DNA of 64,000 nucleotides, from NCBI GenBank assembly GCA_015680685.1, contig MNCI01034266.1:175068-239067 (forward strand), written 5' to 3'. How positions within the stretch are numbered: the stretch's first letter is position 1; the number at the start of each line of letters is the position of its first letter. The stretch is from Gnetum montanum (taxonomy: Eukaryota; Streptophyta; Gnetopsida; Gnetales; Gnetaceae). The notes under the pieces are model-generated. The model ran no database searches. It was not told the DNA's origin and worked only from the letters and a program-made list of their open reading frames with translations. The position numbers were made by a program, and so were the translations under genes. Below, one piece after another: positions 58,701 through 64,000 of the stretch.

Positions 58701-60505
58701 GGTAATGTAAAATAAAAATCATAATAGGGCTCACCCTCTAGCATAATAAACCATCCTAGGTGGGTTTTGAAAAATGGTGTGCACACATTGAGCAAGAAAT
58801 ACAGTGTTGTATTTATTATAACATTGGAACTCAGGCATTTCCTAGACCCAAGACAAGTGTATGAGGCCTTTTGGGTTCTCGCTCAAGCTCCCTTTCCCTT
58901 CATCTTCCACAAGTTCATCAGACATAAACTTCAAAATGCCTTGGTTCATCGTAGGCAACAATGTCTCAACTATGACACCTACTAGTTTAGTCGAAAAGTG
59001 TGACCACATGATCACACCAAAGTAGTGGAGCAAGAATTCTAGGAATTCCTACGTACCCAACTAGAATCAGACTACCTAGTGTTCCACACATGCATGTGAT
59101 GTAGGTACATTGGATACAGGATCACTCATGCAACATAAGATCCCCACTAGTTCGACCACGATGAGAACGGGTTTCAGCAAGACCTTACAATGCTACAACA
59201 ATAGTAAGATGAAACATTAGCATTGAAAAAGAAAGATTAAAATGTAATAAGATAAACGAAAATAAAAAATTAATTACATGAAACATAATTAACTTTCTAC
59301 TAGGCCCCATAGGGAAGGGATGTTGACATCCCCATCTAATGTGCCTAGTTCCCAACGGGGCACACCATTAACACTGACACTTTTTTCAAATGTTACAATC
59401 TTAAAGAAAATACCCAAAAAAAATTTTAATTGTTGGTCATGCTACCCATAGAGCATGAAACCTTAAAACTTAGAATTTATCTAAGTAATGGTTATACTTC
59501 CCGTAGAGTATAACATTTGGCAAAAATTTGAAAAAAAAAATTTAAGTGTTGGTTGTGCTACCATAGAGCATGAAAATTGCAGAGCTAAAAATTTTTCCAA
59601 AGTGTTGAGTGTAGTAGTGTCAAAATATTTTCCAACTTCTTATCACACTCTTAGGGACCCCCTAGTATGATGGACATGACCTTGGACCACTTCAATCAAG
59701 TCCTATCTTACACCATGAAGTCGGATGTCCAAAAGCCCTTATTCCACGCTGCAGCATAGGATGCTAAAAACCTCTATTCCATGCTATGGTGTGGGATGCC
59801 CAGGAAGCCCTTATTCCACACTATGGCATGGGATGCCAATGAAACTTTATTCCATATCATGATGCAGAAATGCAGAGAATCCTTGTTTTGTAGTGTGGAA
59901 CATGGAATGCCCAAACCCTCATGACATGCTACACTTGTGATACACATCATGAAAACCCTATTCTGTGCTATGCTTGTGGAATGCCCAGAAGCCCATATTA
60001 TGCAATGGGGTGCAAGATGCTATCCTTTTTCTGTCCCATGACACAGATTGCCAAAAACCCTTGTTTTGAAGTATGGCGTAGGATGCCACAAACCCTCGAA
60101 AAAAAATAGAAAAATGGGTAAAATAAAATAAAATAAAATGCATGCACTTCCTTCTTGTTGTGGTCTTTTCCCATGATAGGCAACCTTCAAAACCCAAAAT
60201 CCAAAAAACCCCAAAAATGTATGGGAAAGTAGGAAAGAACAGAAGCACAAGGGTGGAGCATGACGACTTACCTAGTTAATGACATGTCCTAGAAATCCTT
60301 GACACATGCCCTGGGAAGGCATCATAGGGTACACTCACCTTCATCAACGTTGGTGAGGCTAGAGTGTTTGCATTCACTTTGATGAACCATCTTTAGTTGT
60401 TGTGCTCTAGCTTCCCTTTCATCATGCTTTGGCTTTCCTCTATGGTTGCTATGCTCTGCCTTGGCTATGATATGTTCAGATGATTGTTGGCTCTGACGTT
60501 AAAAA
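55790..60505 (-). pseudogene. Spliced gene antisense to gag, Z copy (decayed)
   Basis: Minus-strand gene homologous, exon by exon, to 13565-19036. Landmarks in order: exon 1 at 60505-60339 (QSQQSSEHIIAKAEHSNHRG) with donor GAAG|GTGAGT. From 59192: VLLKPVLIVVELVGILCC and YFGVIMWSHFSTKLVGVIVE. Then NWSAYLVNGMQAEIIKLCGN with SHMHFSFF (~57735-57640) and KPTHEVEKRGKKLWFKLHDM (57320-57261). The acidic exon has EEEPLEDDVPQPKGYMGDEE from 57152, followed by ETLDKFTFMQSVVDDMIDCL (~56780). The coiled coil includes LLARENQDWKDYNIKFYEWG (~56205-56150), and SKDQILQHLKASLNKMPLDM lies at ~55845. Introns at 58683-58734, 57153-~57249, ~56840-56952 and 56571-56691 correspond to X1 introns 2 to 5. Interrupted by stops. 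No recognised domain; nucleic-acid-related or structural roles are guesses. Confidence 0.7.
59690..60090. repeat. 48-50 bp tandem repeats in intron 1 of the Z antisense gene
   Basis: Six to eight degenerate units of the form CCCTTATTCCACRCTATGGCATGGGATGCCMA. They lie between exon 1 and the exon at 59192 of the minus-strand gene. Confidence 0.7.
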
Positions 60506-60531
60506 TGATAGGTTCACCATGATAAAACCTC

Positions 60532-60539
60532 TATTTATA
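60532..60539 (-). promoter_or_regulatory. TATA box of the Z antisense gene
   Basis: Minus strand AAAGGGTATAAATAGAGGTTTT. This is a full plant-type TATA box. Transcription would start about 30 bp downstream (~60505), just before an open exon ending in a consensus donor at 60338. Confidence 0.6.
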
Positions 60540-60979
60540 CCCTTTGGGGTTAAAGGGCATGTCATCCTACTAGGACGTTCCATGCTTCATGCGTAATGCG
60601 GGATGAGCGTAGCACCCAGAGTTAGAAAAATTTTGCAACTTTTGCAACTTTCAACACTTAGAAGATTCTTTGCATTTTTTTGACTACCCAATAAACATTT
60701 ATCTTGGTCCCATGTTTCAAACCTTTTAAGCTTTGATTAAACTTATATCCCATGCATAGTCTATGGTCTGCTACAACCTTAAATTGGTAATTTTATGGCC
60801 AATGGAGGGAACAAAAAATTGCTTTACATATTGCATAGTTAGCTAGGTTTTCATAGCATTGTCTTCCTTATTCTATGCATTTGTCTTTATTGTGATAGGT
60901 GTTGCTTAATGTTTTTTTTTCTCGTTGATTTTTGTAGGATCTTGTAGGCACACAACATAACTACACATGTAGCATCACA

Positions 60980-61375
60980 CCTCACAAAAGTAAGGTAAGC
61001 ACACATCTGCTATGATGTTAAACTAGCATAGACATCCACTACGATATTAAATTGGCACAAACATCTACTATGACATTAAGCTGGCATAGACATCCACTAT
61101 GATGTTAAACTAGCATAGAATGTCCTTAGGCTATGACACTAAAGTAGCACCCACAACATGATCCATTAAGACCCTAAACTGGCCATCCACCATTTGCTAC
61201 AACATTAAACTATCACAATGGTCTAGTAGGACCTTAAACTAGCACTTCATGGTCCACCTAGACCTTAAACTAGGATCATGGTCTGCTAGGACCTTAAACT
61301 AGTACATCATGTGGTCTACCAAGACCAACTAGTATATCATGTGGTCTACCAAGACCTAAAACTAGGTTTGTAGTT
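60980..61375. repeat. TTAAACTAGCA repeat block upstream of the Z antisense gene
   Basis: About ten units of 30-40 bp: TATGATGTTAAACTAGCATAGACATCCAC, then GACCTTAAACTAGYAC(A/T)TCATG(G)TC. Same core word as the block after protease, but on the far side of the antisense gene. The two blocks bracket the gene. Confidence 0.75.
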
Positions 61376-62870
61376 CAGCATCCATAGTTCAACACATGTA
61401 GCTCTACGAGCAAGTGAGCGAGAAGACTTCCAATCCTTCCTCACCTACCCCCATCTTTGAGGTAGGATGGGGTGGGATGTTGCAGTTCCAAAATGAAGTT
61501 CATGTCATCAAGGAAAAACCCTCTAGGACATTTTCAGCATCATTATCCCTAGCATCTTTCTAACCTTATGGAGCTACTGCCACCATCTCTAATCATCTTG
61601 ATCATATCTCTCACTGTCAGTAGCACTCACTAGAGTGAAATTAGTACTGTGGCCTAGGCATAGCACTACCATCCTCCAGCCCTCACCATCACCTATGTCT
61701 GGAAGAGCATTTGGTAGCATTACTCCTTGTCCTACAGTTGAGTTTCCTATCTCTCAACCTTGGTGAGAATTCCTAAGCACCTATATCATCATCACCTCTA
61801 GCCACTTGGGTGCTCGCTTCTGGTGTGGCTGCTAGAGCTTTCCCAACCTACCATTGTCGACACTTGCACTAATCTTCCTACTTTGGAGATTGCATGCACC
61901 CACAACTAACATAGCACTCATAGCCCTTGTAGTGCCCTTGGAAAATAGGACTTTGTCCTCCTCTCACATGATGGTTTTTTTTCTTGTTTTCTCTATGTTG
62001 TGTTTATAGGGTGAAGCCTTGTTGGTGTTGACCAAAGGTATGTTTCATCACGATGGCAAGGTATTACATTGCTCTAATTTGTCCACTTCAACTCATCCAG
62101 CTACTTAAGAGTGCACACCCCTACTATTCCCTTAGCCAATTGATATCTACCTCTTAATCTTGCAATTGCACACATCCCTTGCAAGCTTCCCCAATGCACA
62201 TGGAATCTCTCTTGCAATTAACTGCGAAACCCATGAAGGATGTAACCCAACTCATCTCATGGGGAGCCTTTGTTAGCTAGTCAAAGGCCTAAATAGGTGT
62301 AAAAAAACTCATCTCGGGAAGGAAAAACCTATCCTATAGATCCGATGCAGTTGCCTCTAAGCAAATGTTGGCACGTAGTTCACCCAACAACACAAAAGGA
62401 AGAAAAAATAAAAAAAATAGAAAAGAAAAAAGAAAAAACAAAAGAAAAAAGAGGAAAACACAAAAGAGAAAAGAAAATGGGACAAGCCAAGTGCCCAAGT
62501 CAAATGGTACAATTTCCATCTCGCAATCGGTCTAGCCCTGGATTGACCATCTCATAAGCACTCCAACGAGAGGTGAAAATCCAAAGGGTGTGCCATCTCT
62601 ACTTGCTAACTTTCTTACAAGCACTTCAACGAGGGATCATGCTTTGGTGACAAGCCAACATAAGATTGCATCTTAATAGTAAATATCCTCTTCATATATT
62701 GCCCCTTAACTGATCTCCTTAAACTATTCCCTACCATACTTTATTCCCTTAGCACTCTCAAGCATAGCGAGTGTCATCCAAGAGGGCACTGACAAATGGT
62801 GTTGGTGTCATGTTTATTATGGTGTTTTTTGTTATTTGTCGACATCTTTTAGGTTAGTCCTCTAGATGTC
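61376..62870. other. 3' spacer of Z
   Basis: I see no gene. C/T-rich text on the plus strand, a purine-rich run at 62395-62480 (AAGAAAAAATAAAAAAAATA type), and the terminal (T)GTTATTTGTCGACATC..CCTCTAGATGTC.AG stretch before the PPT. Confidence 0.5.
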
Positions 62871-62886
62871 AAGAAAGAGGGGCCAA
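62871..62886 (+). other. Polypurine tract of Z
   Basis: AAGAAAGAGGGGCCAA immediately before TGAAACACC at 62887. Confidence 0.85.
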
Positions 62887-64000
62887 TGAAACACCACCAA
62901 TTTTAGGCTCATGTAGTTCAATGGTAGATTTGTCTAAGTGTCAAAACCTGAGCAAAATTTTTCTAACTCTACTGTCACACTGTACAACATAGATAGCGTA
63001 GCACACCTCAAGTCCTAATTTTTGCAAAATTTTTCTAAGTTTTCTTGCTACGCTCCCTAGCATGACTAGCATAGCATATACTTCCATGGCTAGTTCACAC
63101 AAATGTCAAGCCAAAAGTGGTCAAGGTTTTCTTGGGATGGATTGAACAGTTTGGAAAATTTCTATCTCTTGGACTATCAAGCTTACTATGCTCTCCAACT
63201 TGCCCAGCTTAACACATGTCCTAGTTACCAGTTCACTCAAGTACTAGGCTAGAGTCTATCAATAGTGCTCAGGATGGAAAAAATAGTTTAACAAATTTTC
63301 CATCTCTTGGGCTATACGCTTTGCTATGTTGCACAATGTAGTGAGGTTGACACAGGTTTCAGGGCCAAATTTTTCCTCCTAAGTGTTGAACAAGGATCTA
63401 TAAAGCTAGCTCAACATGAAAGATGCATTTGGCACATTTTCTAACTTTTGAGGCTACCTATCTTACTACACCCTGAAGTGTGGTTAGTGTGCCATGAAGA
63501 AAAATTGTAAATTTTGTTAAATTTTGTCAAAGTATTCATGCTACTTTCTGCTATGCTATGTAGTGTAGACAATGTGATAGATGTGGCAAGTCAAAATTTA
63601 CAAAATTTTACTAAGTGTTCTTGCTATGCTCTACTACGTTGTGCAGGATAGCCAACTTAACACATGAAAAATGTCTCTAAAAGCCTCCAAAAGCTTCTAG
63701 AAATTAACATCAACCTTCATCTTAGCTTTGATGTCCCTCCAACAACCACAATTAGTAGTTTGCATCTCTTTTGCACCCCCCATTGATCCCTGAAAAATTT
63801 GCTATGCTTGACCCTACTCAAAAGAGGGGGAAGACATAGTCCCAGAGTGTAGTCTCCAACTTGCATTATTTTAACATTGTTTTTAGGTACATGGTGTTCT
63901 GTTAGACTTTGGCACATGCAATTTGCGTAGTGTGGTCACAATTTGGTAGGCTTTGGGTTACCGTTCCTGTCCTGCAGAGTGTAACACTTTGAGAATAACA
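62887..64000 (+). repeat. 3' LTR of Z (truncated by window end)
   Basis: First 1114 bp of the LTR, colinear with 48969-50080 (last shared text CACTTTGAGxxTAACA). By eye it differs from the 5' copy at roughly one base in ten to fifteen, mostly C/T and G/A. Confidence 0.9.

Larger units (their letters stand above)
48969..64000 (+). mobile_element. Element Z: gag-pro element with antisense gene, no pol
   Basis: Plus-strand element with LTR 48969-50838, PBS 50844, gag, protease, CCTTAAACTA block, a spliced gene on the minus strand (60.5-55.8 kb), a second repeat block, PPT 62871-62886, and 3' LTR from 62887 cut by the window end. It interrupts the second RNase H of X0; the expected 5 bp duplication is CTTTG (48964-48968). 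I find no RT, RNase H or integrase anywhere between its LTRs, so it would depend on pol supplied in trans. Full length would be about 15.8 kb if the 3' LTR is as long as the 5' one. Confidence 0.85.

Noticed and set aside
59958-60250. Small membrane-like protein on the minus strand (Phe-rich)
   Set aside because: It lies in intron 1 of the Z antisense gene over tandem repeats and an A-rich tract; the hydrophobicity comes from low-complexity T-rich sequence.
62334-62519. Leu/Phe-rich minus-strand ORF and Lys-rich plus-strand ORF
   Set aside because: Both are translations of an A/G homopurine run, with no coding signal.
1-64000. Host protein-coding, tRNA or rRNA genes
   Set aside because: None recognised on either strand; every long similarity traces to retrotransposon parts. 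A short tRNA could be missed by eye.

Overview
This window looks like repeat-only nuclear DNA from a seed plant, probably one with a large, slowly purged genome. Everything I can identify is LTR retrotransposon sequence. I see no host gene, rRNA, tRNA or CRISPR array. The dominant elements belong to the Ty3/gypsy Tat (Ogre-like) lineage. The evidence is a gypsy RNase H followed by a second, archaeal-type RNase H, a Tat-type gag and protease, and ~2 kb LTRs. Almost all reading frames are interrupted by stops, so these are fossils. Plant identity is inferred from element type; the species cannot be named.

Layout. 1-1506: 3' end of a plus-strand element (A). 1508-2958: minus-strand LTR of the family called Z below. 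2964-3430: end of an integrase. 5531-8330: decayed coiled-coil ORF. 8636-9578: LTR of element B, related to A. 9590-12590: sixteen ~191 bp tandem repeats. 13565-19036: decayed, intron-containing gene on the plus strand. 20000-23447: minus-strand gag-pro (X1). 23448-33229: complete minus-strand element Y with two LTRs and 5 bp target duplications, inserted at the 5' side of X1. 33230-35267: X-family LTR. 35500-37498: minus-strand RT, two RNase H and partial integrase. 37499-38900: eight more 191 bp repeats. 40130-43640: minus-strand gag-pro (X2). 43690-47271: second X LTR. 47485-48968: minus-strand RNase H end plus near-complete integrase (X0). 48969-64000: plus-strand element Z, running off the window.

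X1, X2 and X0 form a head-to-tail series separated by single LTRs, as expected after unequal recombination. Z (LTR, PBS, gag, pro, repeats, gene on the opposite strand, repeats, PPT, LTR) and Y (LTR, PBS, gag, pro, repeats, PPT, LTR) carry no reverse transcriptase or integrase that I can find. They look like gag-pro non-autonomous elements that would need pol from an X-like partner.

The main discovery candidate is the gene on the opposite strand. X1 carries it at 13.6-19.0 kb (+) and Z at 60.5-55.8 kb (-). In both elements it is antisense to gag, follows protease and a CCTTAAACTA repeat block, and is split by GT-AG introns. At least three introns lie at matching points and one more probably does. 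In Z a TATAAATA box lies at its 5' end. X2 has lost the whole gene by a clean deletion. I do not recognise the protein.
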